Shown here one piece after another: positions 8,839-17,912 of a stretch of 64,000 nucleotides of DNA (position 1 is its first letter; each line of letters starts with the position of its first letter). The position numbers and the translations under genes are program-made. Source of the stretch: Polluticaenibacter yanchengensis (lineage in GTDB: Bacteria; Bacteroidota; Bacteroidia; Chitinophagales; Chitinophagaceae); NCBI GenBank assembly GCA_027854065.1, contig JAQGEF010000010.1, positions 62,001 through 126,000 on the forward strand. Direction: 5' to 3'. The notes beneath the pieces were generated by a model. It was not told the origin of the DNA. It saw nothing but the letters and a program-made list of their open reading frames with translations, and ran no database searches.

Positions 8839-11800
8839 CTATTGCTTAATAAATCTGGTTTGAATTTTCTGACCACCATTGTTGTACTCAACTATGTAAA
8901 CGCCTGAAGGCAGGGTGGATACATTGAGGGTTTGACGTAGTGAACCGTTTGGAACCTTTATATTTTTCAATGGTTGCCCTGCAGTATTGATAATCGTCAA
9001 TGTACTGTTGCTGACTGCTTTGGGATAACTAACGACTAATGCAGATGCAGTAACTGTAGGAGATACCACTAATCTCGCATCATCCGAAATTTTTACAGTA
9101 GCTACCGGGCTATAGGTCACCAATCCATCTAAATCGGTGATCTTAATGCGATACAAATGTGTACCAGTACCAGCGTTCTGATGGCTGAAACTGTAGTGGC
9201 GGATAACCGTACTGTTACCGGCCGCCGCTAGTTTACCAATAGCTGTAAATGTAGCATTGTTTATGCTGTGTTCTACTGTAAATGTTGCTGTATTGGATTC
9301 TGTTACGGTTTTCCAATTCAGTGTCACATCGCCGTTTTTCTCTGTAGCTACCAGGTTGATGCCGGTTACCGGGGCTACAATATCAAGTGTAACGATTTCG
9401 CTTAAAGCGCCGTATTCTCCTACTGCCTGAATGCCGTAGGTATCCTGGTTGGTGTTCTGGGCATCGGTGTAAGTTGGAACAGTGGTGAACGCAAATGGTT
9501 TTTTGTTTTTAAAGACGATGTACAACCTGGTATATGGTACGGTATTCCAGGTAAGGATGTTGCCGTTTTTAGCCAGGTTTGACGGGGTTTCCGGGGCTTC
9601 AGTCATTAAACGCGGGTCCCAGGTGTCACCAGGTAATAACACGACATTTTCGTAAGAATATGATGCAGCTTCTTCTGCGGTCAGGCTGCTTTTGGCAGTG
9701 CCTTTTACTACTGAGGTCACATTGCCACCTCCGTCTTTTACATCGTATTCATAATCGCTGATGCGTTGGCTTAAATCCACGGGATTACCGTTGGCGTCCA
9801 TCGTATTGTAATCTGCGAAAATAGCTGGAATGGCGCCCATTTTATAGTACCAGCCGCTGGCATAGACTTTGGCTTTTAAAGTTGTATTTAAAAACACTGT
9901 TTTCGGACTGTTTTGCCAAGGGCGGCCAAAGTAAGTAGTAACGCCGGAAGCTACCGCTTCGCTGATGGTGTTGGTATGGAATACATATCCCCATTTGGTG
10001 CCAGCATTATGACTTGGTGCTACGATGTAGCCGCCATCTTTGCGGGTGCAGATAATGTCACATTTATCGAAGAAGACATCACCGCCACCATAAATGAAAT
10101 CTACAGCTCCCTGGATGCGGCTTTTGTTGATATAATGCCTGGTGTTTAATGAAGTAGAAGTTAAATAGGTATCCTGGTAGCTGCGTAAATAACTTTTGTT
10201 CATTGTGAACCTGTCTTTTAAAGTGTACAATGCCAACGCCTGCGGCCCGGTTTGCTGTTCGTGGCCGAAGCTGTTTTCAAAAGTGATATGCTCGAAATAA
10301 CAATCGGTTGAGTTCACAACCATTGTTGCACCAACACTTACGTGTACGGCATTATCACCGCCGGATAACCGGTTGTCGGAAATAATGACACTATCGACGT
10401 GCTGACCGATCAAATGTATAAATGGTTTGTTGGTTGGGATATCGTGATGGCCGGTGTATTTACCTGCTTTGATGTATATAAGCCACGGCTGTGTGCGGTT
10501 AACAGGTGCTGCAGTGATGGCGTCTATTACAGACAGGTAATCGCCACTGCCGTCCTGTGCTACAACTGCGTCAAACAGTTTTTTTGCCGGTTCTGTACGA
10601 TTAGCTGTTTTGAATTTGAATGTGACACCTGCAAATGGGTTGCCGGCAATATCTGTAATGGCACCTGCGGGTACAGTAAAGGTATATTCTGTATTGTATT
10701 GCAGTTTTTCGTAAGCGAATGTGGCTGTTTTTGAACCATAGGTTGCTGATAAGGATTTTCCGTCTAACGTAATGTTGCCGGTACCTGCTTTTACTCTTTC
10801 GTCAAAAGTGAGCACTACGCTGCCATTCACAGTTGCTGTGGCAGAATTGGCTACAGGAATATGTGAGACAAGGGTAGGGGCTTTGGTATCGTTAACGGCT
10901 TCTTTATCTGCAAAAGCGAATATGTTGGTGTATGCGGTCCCATCTACGTCTGCAGCATTTCCAAGACGTGCGCTTGCAGGGTCAATTGCCCAACGGATAT
11001 ATACGCGGCTTTTACCTTCGGCTTCTGCCGGTAATGTGGCATTTAATGGTGCCCAGGTGGCATTGTAGTTGGATGTGATATCTACTCTTGCTAATTCGTG
11101 ATAGGTGACATCATCTAAAGAGTATTGTAATATGTGTACCGCATAGGTTTGATAGTTGGCAGAAACCAATGATTTCAGCTGGATATTTTTATAGCCTTCT
11201 GTAGAAAATTGTGCTTTTAAATAGCGACGGGCTCCTACAAAATCTGTTGCGGGCGTCCACAAGCGTAAATGTGGATATGCCGGTGAAAATTGTGGTGCTG
11301 TTCCTAACCAGTTTACGGGTTTATTATCCGGTCCATAGGCAGAAATTAAACCGGTATTGGTCGTTTCTGAATAATAATCGCCGGCACGGTTAGCGAGAAT
11401 GGCAGTATTCCTGAAATCCCAGCCTACTATAAACGGAATTTCATCGAAAGTGGCTGTGAATGATTGATTGCTGTTTACGGTAACCACTTTTTCGGCTACA
11501 GTAGAATTGTCGTTCCAAAAGCTGAAAGCAGTTACTTCATTGGGAACTACTTTTAAGTGGACTTCTGTACCGGCTTCGTATTTACCTCCGGTTGGAGCGG
11601 GAGATAAACTGACCTGTCCCCAATTGGAACCGGCAATTTTTACTTCGAAATTGTAAGTAGTGATTGCTTCGAAAATGGCTTTTATATTTTTTGCTGCATC
11701 TACTTTTACCACATAAGGATTTTGTGTAGAGAGGTCTGCATTGCTATTACCATCTACCCATTTCACAAATTTATAACCGAAGTTTTTGGTGGCGAGTAAA

Positions 11801-12447
11801 CTGACATTGGTGCCCGCATCATATTTATCACTGTTGGGCGTACGGGTAATGCTGCCTGCTTCTGCAATATTCTGGCTGGTTGTAAAATCGTATTGGGTGG
11901 AAGTTGAAACGAAGTTGCCGTATATCTTTAGATCGAACATATACGCGTTTTGTGGCAAATTAAGATTCGTGAATTTTAATGCAACATTTTCTTCATTGAT
12001 ATTTGCGGTAATGACGTGTCCTTTTGAGGGATTGGCTACGGCACTGGAAACTGCTACCCAGTCAGCATCTGAGGGGCCTTTTTTCCAAAGTTTATAACCT
12101 CTGTTACTGCCTGTGGCACCATGTGTAAATATTACTTTAGTAATGGATTTTAAAGGGGATGTAATAATGTACGAATCAAAGTTTTTTTCGGTGATGGCCC
12201 AACCGGAATTGACCAGCGTGTAATCGAACCGGGTTTCGTCCCTTCCGGTGGGATTTACAGTCACCTGGAAGAATTTAAATTTTAAATCTTCATTGGAAAA
12301 GTCTGTTTTCTTGGCTACTTCGGTTTCGGATGTGGAGGTTAAAGCCTGCCAATCGCTAAAGTCGGTGGCGTAAAGTAATTTTTCCTGGGCTTGTACATGG
12401 AATAATATCATCCATAACCCTAAAAACATCAGGTAGAATTTTTTCAT
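8839..12447 (-). CDS. Multidomain secreted pectinesterase (CE8) with T9SS type A sorting domain
   Basis: Pectin methylesterases remove methyl esters from homogalacturonan. The 1202-residue protein has a signal peptide (1-20), an N-terminal beta-rich region, two InlB-type repeats (about 185-335; KFVKWVDGN) and an SbsA-like Ig domain (about 521-615; APTLVSHIPVANSATATVNG). The CE8 domain follows at about 623-930. Its catalytic motifs are QDT at 758-760, GAVDFIYGG with Asp783 as nucleophile, and GRPW at 841-844 with Arg842. After that come a fibronectin-like stretch and a C-terminal T9SS type A signal (LPSGVYIVEYNNGGQKIQTRFIKQ). It should be secreted or surface-attached. LacI-type operator palindromes lie 180-240 bp upstream of the start. 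No SusCD pair or other pectin enzyme is adjacent, so it is not part of a full polysaccharide locus here. Confidence 0.92.
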   Translation of the reverse strand: MKKFYLMFLGLWMILFHVQAQEKLLYATDFSDWQALTSTSETEVAKKTDFSNEDLKFKFFQVTVNPTGRDETRFDYTLVNSGWAITEKNFDSYIITSPLKSITKVIFTHGATGSNRGYKLWKKGPSDADWVAVSSAVANPSKGHVITANINEENVALKFTNLNLPQNAYMFDLKIYGNFVSTSTQYDFTTSQNIAEAGSITRTPNSDKYDAGTNVSLLATKNFGYKFVKWVDGNSNADLSTQNPYVVKVDAAKNIKAIFEAITTYNFEVKIAGSNWGQVSLSPAPTGGKYEAGTEVHLKVVPNEVTAFSFWNDNSTVAEKVVTVNSNQSFTATFDEIPFIVGWDFRNTAILANRAGDYYSETTNTGLISAYGPDNKPVNWLGTAPQFSPAYPHLRLWTPATDFVGARRYLKAQFSTEGYKNIQLKSLVSANYQTYAVHILQYSLDDVTYHELARVDITSNYNATWAPLNATLPAEAEGKSRVYIRWAIDPASARLGNAADVDGTAYTNIFAFADKEAVNDTKAPTLVSHIPVANSATATVNGSVVLTFDERVKAGTGNITLDGKSLSATYGSKTATFAYEKLQYNTEYTFTVPAGAITDIAGNPFAGVTFKFKTANRTEPAKKLFDAVVAQDGSGDYLSVIDAITAAPVNRTQPWLIYIKAGKYTGHHDIPTNKPFIHLIGQHVDSVIISDNRLSGGDNAVHVSVGATMVVNSTDCYFEHITFENSFGHEQQTGPQALALYTLKDRFTMNKSYLRSYQDTYLTSTSLNTRHYINKSRIQGAVDFIYGGGDVFFDKCDIICTRKDGGYIVAPSHNAGTKWGYVFHTNTISEAVASGVTTYFGRPWQNSPKTVFLNTTLKAKVYASGWYYKMGAIPAIFADYNTMDANGNPVDLSQRISDYEYDVKDGGGNVTSVVKGTAKSSLTAEEAASYSYENVVLLPGDTWDPRLMTEAPETPSNLAKNGNILTWNTVPYTRLYIVFKNKKPFAFTTVPTYTDAQNTNQDTYGIQAVGEYGALSEIVTLDIVAPVTGINLVATEKNGDVTLNWKTVTESNTATFTVEHSINNATFTAIGKLAAAGNSTVIRHYSFSHQNAGTGTHLYRIKITDLDGLVTYSPVATVKISDDARLVVSPTVTASALVVSYPKAVSNSTLTIINTAGQPLKNIKVPNGSLRQTLNVSTLPSGVYIVEYNNGGQKIQTRFIKQ

Positions 12448-12625
12448 ACAGTTCTCATCGTTTTTTCCGGAGGTAGAAGCGTTATTGTTTTACTAAGTTT
12501 TACTTAAATAACTTGCAACCTTCGATTTAATTAATAAAAATTAGATTTGTAAGCAATTCGTTTAATAAAGGCATCAATTCTTTGACAATTTTATACAGAA
12601 AAAGGATAACTGGAAATTTAAAATG

Positions 12626-12639
12626 TGCAATCGATTGCA
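12626..12639. promoter_or_regulatory. LacI-family operator-like palindrome
   Basis: TGCAATCGATTGCA is a perfect 14-bp palindrome with a central CG and matches the generic LacI-family operator form TGNAANCGNTTNCA at every fixed position. It lies about 180 bp upstream of the pectinesterase start. Many sugar-acid regulons use LacI-type regulators, so control by such a protein is a reasonable inference; no regulator gene is in the window. Confidence 0.6.
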
Positions 12640-12644
12640 TCAAA

Positions 12645-12685
12645 CTGGTAACGTTTTCGGTCATTTTTTGCGTAAACGTTACCAG
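12645..12685. promoter_or_regulatory. Pair of inverted operator-like half sites
   Basis: CTGGTAACGTTT (12645-12656) and AAACGTTACCAG (12674-12685) are a perfect 12-bp inverted repeat separated by 17 nt. Each arm with its flank also approximates a LacI-type site centred on ACGT. Together with the palindrome at 12626 this makes three operator-like elements within 60 bp. A transcribed hairpin is the alternative reading. Confidence 0.55.
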
Positions 12686-12902
12686 TATTGAGTTTCACGT
12701 AATTGATGATAATCAGCAGGCCTGTAATTGAAGCTGGGGATGTTGAATGAAAAGAAGGGATTGGTTTGAGTAGAAAAAGTGATTTTTTTAGAAAGGAAAT
12801 GTCCAATGTTGGCTTAAACGGGTATTATGGTGGATTTTAGAGCCAGATATTTTAATGTTTGACGCATGTAAAAGATGGTTGTGATATAGCGTTAACAATT
12901 AT

Positions 12903-12947
12903 ATAAAAAAAATCTTTGAAGTTTAGAATACAACTTCAAAGATTTTT
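12903..12947. terminator. Bidirectional terminator hairpin
   Basis: Arms around 12911-12923 and 12932-12944 (TCTTTGAAGTT/AACTTCAAAGA) have T-runs on both strands (12942-12947 on plus, the A-run 12904-12912 giving Ts on minus). On the minus strand it is the second terminator after greA. Confidence 0.7.
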
Positions 12948-12952
12948 TGGCA

Positions 12953-12978
12953 ATAAAAAACCTGCATTCCTGCAGGTT
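12953..12978 (-). terminator. Terminator after greA
   Basis: Stem CCTGCA/TGCAGG (12961-12966 and 12971-12976) with a 4-nt loop is followed on the minus strand by six or more Ts, 28 bp past the greA stop. Confidence 0.75.
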
Positions 12979-13003
12979 AATGTTTTTAAAACTGAATATT
13001 TTT

Positions 13004-13477
13004 TTAGATACTTATTGCTTCAATTTTAAACTGCATTAACCCACTTGGTACGGTTATATCTGCTACATCACCTACTGCTTTACCAATTAATCCTTTTCCT
13101 ATGGGTGATGATACTGAAATTTTTCCTGCTTTTAAGTCTGCTTCAGATTCACCAACCAACTTATATTCTACAGTTTTCTTAGTTTTTAAGTTTGTAATTT
13201 TTACTTTGGTTAAAATACTCACCTTGCTGGTGTCTATATCGCTTGTATTTAAGATACGGCTATTGGCAAGCGCTCCTTCCAAATACTTTATTTTAGCTTC
13301 CAACATGCCTTGTGCCTCTTTGGCGGCATCATACTCTGCATTTTCTTTTAAATCACCTTTTTCTCTGGCTTCGGCAATAGCTTTTGAAGCGGCAGGTCTA
13401 TCAACAGTACGCATACGTTGCAAGTCTTCCTGCATTTTGTCAAAAGTGTCCTGAGTAACGTAATTCAATTCTGCCAT
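13004..13477 (-). CDS. greA: Transcription elongation factor GreA
   Basis: GreA rescues backtracked RNA polymerase by stimulating transcript cleavage through the secondary channel. The product of 157 residues from ATG 13477 (MAELNYVTQDTF...) matches the usual 158. It shows the N-terminal coiled coil (about 8-75; KAIAEAREKGDLKENAEYDAAKEAQ with the acidic tip residues) and the C-terminal FKBP-like domain ending SSPIGKGLIGKAVGDVADITVPSG. The frame is open further upstream to 13525, but ATG 13477 is preceded by a clear GGAGGA ribosome-binding site 5 nt away, unusual for this phylum, and fits the family N-terminus. It lies just after the terminator of the dehydrogenase gene. Confidence 0.95.
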   Translation of the reverse strand: MAELNYVTQDTFDKMQEDLQRMRTVDRPAASKAIAEAREKGDLKENAEYDAAKEAQGMLEAKIKYLEGALANSRILNTSDIDTSKVSILTKVKITNLKTKKTVEYKLVGESEADLKAGKISVSSPIGKGLIGKAVGDVADITVPSGLMQFKIEAISI

Positions 13478-13510
13478 ACAATCCTCCGGTTTAAATTTTA
13501 ATTTTAAAAT

Positions 13511-13553
13511 ATAAAAAAATAACAACGCCTCCGTAGTGTGTACAGAAGCGTTG
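13511..13553 (-). terminator. Terminator between the 2-hydroxyacid dehydrogenase gene and greA
   Basis: On the minus strand CAACGC (13553-13548) pairs with GCGTTG (13528-13523), with further imperfect pairing inside (TTCTGTA/TACGGAG), followed by a T-rich tract to 13511. It lies 75 bp past the dehydrogenase stop and 34 bp before the greA start. Confidence 0.65.
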
Positions 13554-13627
13554 CCATTATTACAAAGTTAGTATAAAATTTATTAAAACAAAAAATATTT
13601 TATTTTTTATGCATGTTTAGCCGGGCT

Positions 13628-14554
13628 TTAACTTATGTTTAGTTTTTGATAAATGACTGTGGCCATTTTATAAAACGCATCATTACTGTAGCCGGCTATA
13701 TGTGGTGTGATAATAACATTTGGTAAGGCTAATAATCCTTTGAAGGTAGCTTCCTGCGCAGGAGTAAGTGTACTTAATTTTTCATTTTCAATAACATCTA
13801 AAGCTGCACCGCTCAATTGCTTATTTTGTAATGCTTCCAGCAAATCTGAGCCATTTGTGACTTTCCCCCGGCAGGTGGTTATAAAAAATGGTTGTTTTTG
13901 AAATTGGTTGAAGAATGCTTTATTGGCATAGTATTGCGTTTCCGGGGTTAGGGGAATATGCATACTCACTAAATCGGCCTGCAGGAAAATGTCTTCTAAC
14001 GAGGCTTCTTTTATATAATGATTTCCGAAACCTGTTTTGTATTTATCATGCGCTAAAACGGTTACTTTAAATGGCTCGAGTAAACGGGCGAATTCTGAAC
14101 CGGTATTGCCGAACCCGATAATGCCAACTGTTTTTCCGGTCAATTCATTACTGCGTTTGACATCGCGGATCCATTGTAGTTGCTTTACTTCATTTGCAGA
14201 TTGATTAATGATATGAAATAAGCTTAAGGCGAGTCCTAATGTATGTTCCGCTACACTTAACCTGTTTCCCTCCGGGCTGCTTACTACTTTTATATTTTTT
14301 GTTTTGGCATAAGGAACATCAATCAGTTCCAACCCGCTGCCTAGCCTTCCAATCCATTTCAGTTTGTTGGCTGAATCTATTACAGGGATATCTATTTTTA
14401 ACCTGGTGGTTACAATGAGCCCTTCATAGTTATTTATAATGCTTTTCAGTTCATCGTAAGTAATTGCCGGCTGGTAATCTACTGTGTATGTTTCTGATAA
14501 TTTATCTGTTAACCATGTGTGACATGGCGCTGTTATTAATGCTTTTGGTTTCAT
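13628..14554 (-). CDS. D-isomer-specific 2-hydroxyacid dehydrogenase (SerA-like)
   Basis: This NAD-dependent oxidoreductase belongs to the family of phosphoglycerate, glycerate and lactate dehydrogenases. The NAD-binding glycine motif GKTVGIIGFGNTGSEF sits mid-protein, catalytic residues are expected at the Arg of TCRGKVTN, the Glu of VIENEKL and the His of ITPHIAGYS, and the substrate loop GRLGSGLELID is present. From ATG 14554 the protein is 308 residues, without the ACT domain of longer SerA forms. The frame extends four codons upstream to a TTG, but ATG is preferred. It starts 59 bp after rsmA and is probably co-transcribed with it. The substrate cannot be assigned; a 3-phosphoglycerate role is possible but not shown. 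Confidence 0.85.
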   Translation of the reverse strand: MKPKALITAPCHTWLTDKLSETYTVDYQPAITYDELKSIINNYEGLIVTTRLKIDIPVIDSANKLKWIGRLGSGLELIDVPYAKTKNIKVVSSPEGNRLSVAEHTLGLALSLFHIINQSANEVKQLQWIRDVKRSNELTGKTVGIIGFGNTGSEFARLLEPFKVTVLAHDKYKTGFGNHYIKEASLEDIFLQADLVSMHIPLTPETQYYANKAFFNQFQKQPFFITTCRGKVTNGSDLLEALQNKQLSGAALDVIENEKLSTLTPAQEATFKGLLALPNVIITPHIAGYSNDAFYKMATVIYQKLNIS

Positions 14555-14612
14555 CTCTGTCAACAAAAATGCAATTTTTATGTTTCTATTTACCTGATGT
14601 AGTAATGCGCTA

Positions 14613-15380
14613 TTATTTTCCTATTTTGTATGTTAATGCGGCAAAGTCTTCAATACTCAATTGTTCTGCTCTTTTATTGAATATCTCATCTTTTAGCATT
14701 TCTTCAGTAAATAATGATTTTACAGCGTTTCGTAGTTGTTTACGGCGTTGGTTGAAGGCCATTTTTACCAGCATTTTCATTTGTTTTTCACCTGCTCCGT
14801 GAATGGGTTCTTTCTTTGGTGTAAGGCGTATAACGCCACTCATTACTTTTGGTGGCGGATTAAAACAGCCGGGAGGTACATCAAACAAATATTCCACATC
14901 ATAAAAAGCCTGGATGAGGACACTGATAACGCCATAAACTTTATTGCCGGGTTTTGAAGCGATGCGCTGGGCGACTTCTTTTTGAAACATACCTATAATA
15001 TGGTCAATTTGCAGGCGCCAGTCGATTGTTTTAAATAAAATCTGGCTGGAAATATTGTACGGGAAATTACCGATGATCGTGAATCTTTCTTCAAAAGGTA
15101 CTTCAGATTTTAAAAAGTCCTGATGAATAATTTTACCCTGGAGATGGGGAAATGTTGCTGACAGGTATTCTACTTTTTCCTTGTCTATTTCTATGGCTTT
15201 GAAATTAATACCGGGTATTGTAGATATAAACTGCGTTAAAGCGCCGCCGCCAGGCCCTACTTCCAACAGGTTGGTGAATTGGTTTTCCTGCAGTGCAGCT
15301 ATTATTTTATTTATAATGTTCTGGTCTTTTAAAAAATGCTGACCAAAAGCTTTTTTTAATGTATATGGTTGTTGTTGCAT
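14613..15380 (-). CDS. rsmA: 16S rRNA (adenine1518-N6/adenine1519-N6)-dimethyltransferase RsmA
   Basis: RsmA (KsgA) dimethylates two adjacent adenines in the 3' terminal hairpin of 16S rRNA late in 30S assembly. The 255-residue product from ATG 15380 begins MQQQPYTLKKAFGQHFLKD, contains the SAM-binding motif LEVGPGGG (39-46), the acidic EID of motif II, and NFPY at 105-108 (NLPY in many homologues). A longer frame starting at TTG 15410 is rejected because that TTG lies inside the probable -7 box, so it would be upstream of the transcript. A 2-hydroxyacid dehydrogenase gene follows on the same strand. Confidence 0.95.
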   Translation of the reverse strand: MQQQPYTLKKAFGQHFLKDQNIINKIIAALQENQFTNLLEVGPGGGALTQFISTIPGINFKAIEIDKEKVEYLSATFPHLQGKIIHQDFLKSEVPFEERFTIIGNFPYNISSQILFKTIDWRLQIDHIIGMFQKEVAQRIASKPGNKVYGVISVLIQAFYDVEYLFDVPPGCFNPPPKVMSGVIRLTPKKEPIHGAGEKQMKMLVKMAFNQRRKQLRNAVKSLFTEEMLKDEIFNKRAEQLSIEDFAALTYKIGK

Positions 15381-15407
15381 TCTACTTACTGTAACGTATG
15401 TTAGCTG

Positions 15408-15415
15408 CAAAGGTA
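15408..15415 (-). promoter_or_regulatory. rsmA: -7 promoter element for rsmA
   Basis: TACCTTTG on the minus strand matches TAnnTTTG. It predicts a start of transcription near 15402 and a leader of about 22 nt before ATG 15380. No convincing -33 TTTG is seen. Confidence 0.5.
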
Positions 15416-15698
15416 GCTTTAATGCTATTGACCTGATAGGAATATTTTTGTTGCTATTATTGATTGCTATATTTTTCTAAGTTGTGGATGGTTAATGGCT
15501 TTGTCAATAGCTGTTTTTACAATTAATTAACTGCCAGTAATCACAATGTATTTTTCATTTTGATAGTTTGAAAATTGGTGGTAAAGTGTGTTTGTATTTT
15601 TTGAAAAAAATCCACTTAAACTTAATCTGTATTGACTTTTTAATACTGAATGGGTAAAATAAATGCTTATTTTTAGAGATTTAAATAAGAGACTTTGT
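15416..15698. other. Non-coding divergent promoter region rsmA/hutI
   Basis: This AT-rich gap has no credible open frame, only the upstream parts of the two divergent promoters. Confidence 0.5.
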
Positions 15699-15706
15699 TA
15701 AATTTG
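15699..15706 (+). promoter_or_regulatory. hutI: -7 promoter element for hutI-hutG
   Basis: TAAATTTG fits the Bacteroidota -7 consensus 21 bp before the hutI ATG. A TTTT tract at 15671-15674 could serve as a weak -33 element at a somewhat long spacing. Confidence 0.45.
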
Positions 15707-15727
15707 TAAAAATTTTGAAGCGCGCTT

Positions 15728-16939
15728 ATGAGAATCCTGGGACCATTTGCTCAAATTATAACACTAAAACACTTAATTTGTAACGGGCCAATTAATGACG
15801 AAGCACTTGAGGTAATTGGATTTGGTGGAATAGTAGTAGAAAACGGGATTATTATTTCTGTAGGCAATTTCGACGAGATAAAACAACAATTTCCTGACTC
15901 TGAAATAGAAACTCCTGAAGTTTATGGTGTTTTAATTCCTGGTTTTATTGATTGTCATACTCATATTTGCTTTGGTGGAAACAGGAGGATGGATTATGCC
16001 ATGCGCTTAAATGGTAAATCTTATCTTGAAATAGCTGAAAGTGGCGGAGGGATCTATTCTACGGTGAGACAAACCAGGAGTATATCCAGTGATGACTTGT
16101 ATGAAAGCCTTAAGCAAAGGGCAATCAGACATTTTCATGAAGGTGTTACAACTATAGAAATAAAAAGTGGCTATGGGTTGACTATTGAAAGTGAACTTAA
16201 AATGCTTGACGCAATTAATAAATTGAAATTAAATTCAGATTTTGACATTGTTCCTACATGTTTAGCTGCGCACATGAAGCCTAAAGATTTTGAAGGGGAT
16301 GAATGGGCCTATTTGGCGCATATTGTTTCCAATTTATTCCCTGAACTGAAGGAGAAACAACTTACAAACAGGATTGATATTTTTACTGAAAAGACCGCCT
16401 TTTCATTGGAAGCATCTCAATGGTATATAAATAAAGCTATTGAAAACGGCTTTGATGTTACTGTTCATGCCGATCAATTTACAAGTGGTAGTGCCAGGAT
16501 GGCAGTTGAGACTGGGGCGGTATCTGTTGATCATTTAGAGAATACATCTGAAAGCGATATTAATATCCTGGCAAAGTCGGGAGCTGTATGTGTTGCATTG
16601 CCAGGGGCATCTATCGGATTGGGCATGAAATTTACTCCGGCCAGAAAATTGCTGGATGCGGGCGCCTGTTTGGCTATTGCAAGTGATTGGAACCCCGGAA
16701 GTGCGCCTCAGGGAAATTTGTTGAGCCAGGCTTCCATTTTGGGAACGTTTGAAAAAATTTCTATTTCAGAAACTCTGGCTGGCTTGACATTCAGGGCGGC
16801 AAACGCATTAAAAGTTAATAATGTTGGTAGACTTGACTGTGGGTACAAAATGCATGCGCAATTGTATAATACAGAGGACTACAGAGATATATTTTATTAC
16901 CAGGGTGCTTTAAAACCTTGTAAAGTTTGGACTAATTAA
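15728..16939 (+). CDS. hutI: Imidazolonepropionase
   Basis: HutI hydrolyses imidazolone-5-propionate to N-formimidoyl-L-glutamate, the third step of histidine degradation, in the cytoplasm. The 403-residue product is a metal-dependent amidohydrolase. It carries the HxH motif CHTHICFGGNRRMDY (His77, His79), ESGGGIYSTVRQTR typical of HutI, a further metal His in VTVHADQF, and the later Asp in IASDWNPGSAP. Length matches the family. hutG begins 1 bp after its stop, so the two are one operon. The earlier pathway genes hutH and hutU are not in the window. Confidence 0.95.
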   Translation: MRILGPFAQIITLKHLICNGPINDEALEVIGFGGIVVENGIIISVGNFDEIKQQFPDSEIETPEVYGVLIPGFIDCHTHICFGGNRRMDYAMRLNGKSYLEIAESGGGIYSTVRQTRSISSDDLYESLKQRAIRHFHEGVTTIEIKSGYGLTIESELKMLDAINKLKLNSDFDIVPTCLAAHMKPKDFEGDEWAYLAHIVSNLFPELKEKQLTNRIDIFTEKTAFSLEASQWYINKAIENGFDVTVHADQFTSGSARMAVETGAVSVDHLENTSESDINILAKSGAVCVALPGASIGLGMKFTPARKLLDAGACLAIASDWNPGSAPQGNLLSQASILGTFEKISISETLAGLTFRAANALKVNNVGRLDCGYKMHAQLYNTEDYRDIFYYQGALKPCKVWTN

Positions 16940-16940
16940 T

Positions 16941-17912
16941 ATGTATAAACCCACAAATGCTCAGATTTGGTCTGGTAGAATAGATGGAACTGACTCTAAT
17001 GAATTGCGCTGGCATCAATTTGTACAGTGTGTGGATTTAAATAAGGTTGAGTTACCGGAATCTTTAAACAGGGACATTGTTATCATTGGTTTTTGTTGCG
17101 ATGAAGGTGTACGGAGAAATAATGGCAGGCTTGGGGCTAAAAAAGCCCCGGATTTAATAAGAAAGTATTGCAGCAACTTTCCTGTCTTAAATACTAATAT
17201 AAAAATACTGGATATTGGTAGTATTCATTGCAATGATCTGAATCTTGACCGTTCTTTTAATAGCTTATCCAAAATTATTTCTCTTGTAATAGCCAAGAAC
17301 TACTTTCCTATTGTTTTAGGAGGTGGTCATGAAGTGACATATGGCGTTTTTAAAGGTGTAAAAAACTTTTTGAACCAGGACTCATTTGGTGTTATCAATT
17401 TTGACGCTCATTTTGACCTTAGGGAAATTAACCCTGCTATTGGATCAACATCAGGCACATCTATTTACAAAATTGATAAAAAGTTACAGCAAATAAATAA
17501 AAGGCTGGATTATTTGCCAATAGGTATTCAAACAGAATCAAATACAAGAAAATTATTTGAGAAATTTGAATCGTTGGGCTGCGACCTGATAATGCAGGAG
17601 GATTTTAATGCGTTGAACGATGCTCAGGTGAGCAATCAAATAAGCCGTTTTTTAGGCAATAATCAACAAATTCATCTGACTGTTGATATGGATGTCTTTA
17701 ATGTTAGTTTTGCGACTGGTGTGAGTGCTCCTAATAGTTGGGGTATTTTGCCTGACTGGTATTTTAAAAAGCAATTACAACAAATTATAAAATCCAACAG
17801 GTTATTGTCTTTTGATATTGCTGAAACGAATCCCGACTATGACGCTGAATTCAAAACAATAAAACTATCATCTTCTATTATTTTTGAAGTAGTAAGGTAC
17901 ATGACAACTTAA
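16941..17912 (+). CDS. hutG: Formimidoylglutamase (arginase/agmatinase family)
   Basis: HutG hydrolyses N-formimidoyl-L-glutamate to glutamate and formamide. The 323-residue protein has the binuclear manganese ligand set of the ureohydrolase family: His130 in GGGHEVTYG, Asp155, His157 and Asp159 in NFDAHFDLRE, and Asp249/Asp251 in LTVDMDVFN. The coupling to hutI, with an intergenic distance of 1 bp, makes the formimidoylglutamase assignment much more likely than arginase or agmatinase. Its stop overlaps by 4 bp the 3' end of the convergent epimerase gene. Confidence 0.92.
   Translation: MYKPTNAQIWSGRIDGTDSNELRWHQFVQCVDLNKVELPESLNRDIVIIGFCCDEGVRRNNGRLGAKKAPDLIRKYCSNFPVLNTNIKILDIGSIHCNDLNLDRSFNSLSKIISLVIAKNYFPIVLGGGHEVTYGVFKGVKNFLNQDSFGVINFDAHFDLREINPAIGSTSGTSIYKIDKKLQQINKRLDYLPIGIQTESNTRKLFEKFESLGCDLIMQEDFNALNDAQVSNQISRFLGNNQQIHLTVDMDVFNVSFATGVSAPNSWGILPDWYFKKQLQQIIKSNRLLSFDIAETNPDYDAEFKTIKLSSSIIFEVVRYMTT

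Larger units (their letters stand above)
12448..12902. other. Intergenic region with regulatory palindromes upstream of the pectinesterase
   Basis: This stretch contains no supportable gene. A 62-codon frame at 12618-12806 has no recognisable features. It holds the operator-like palindromes at 12626-12685 and the AT-rich leader of the pectinesterase gene. No TAnnTTTG box is seen on the minus strand. Confidence 0.5.

Noticed and set aside
12618..12806. 62-codon minus-strand frame upstream of the pectinesterase gene
   Set aside because: No recognisable domain, no promoter or ribosome-binding site, and it overlaps the operator palindromes.
15381..15410. Longer rsmA start at TTG 15410
   Set aside because: The TTG is inside the likely -7 box and ATG 15380 gives the normal family N-terminus.
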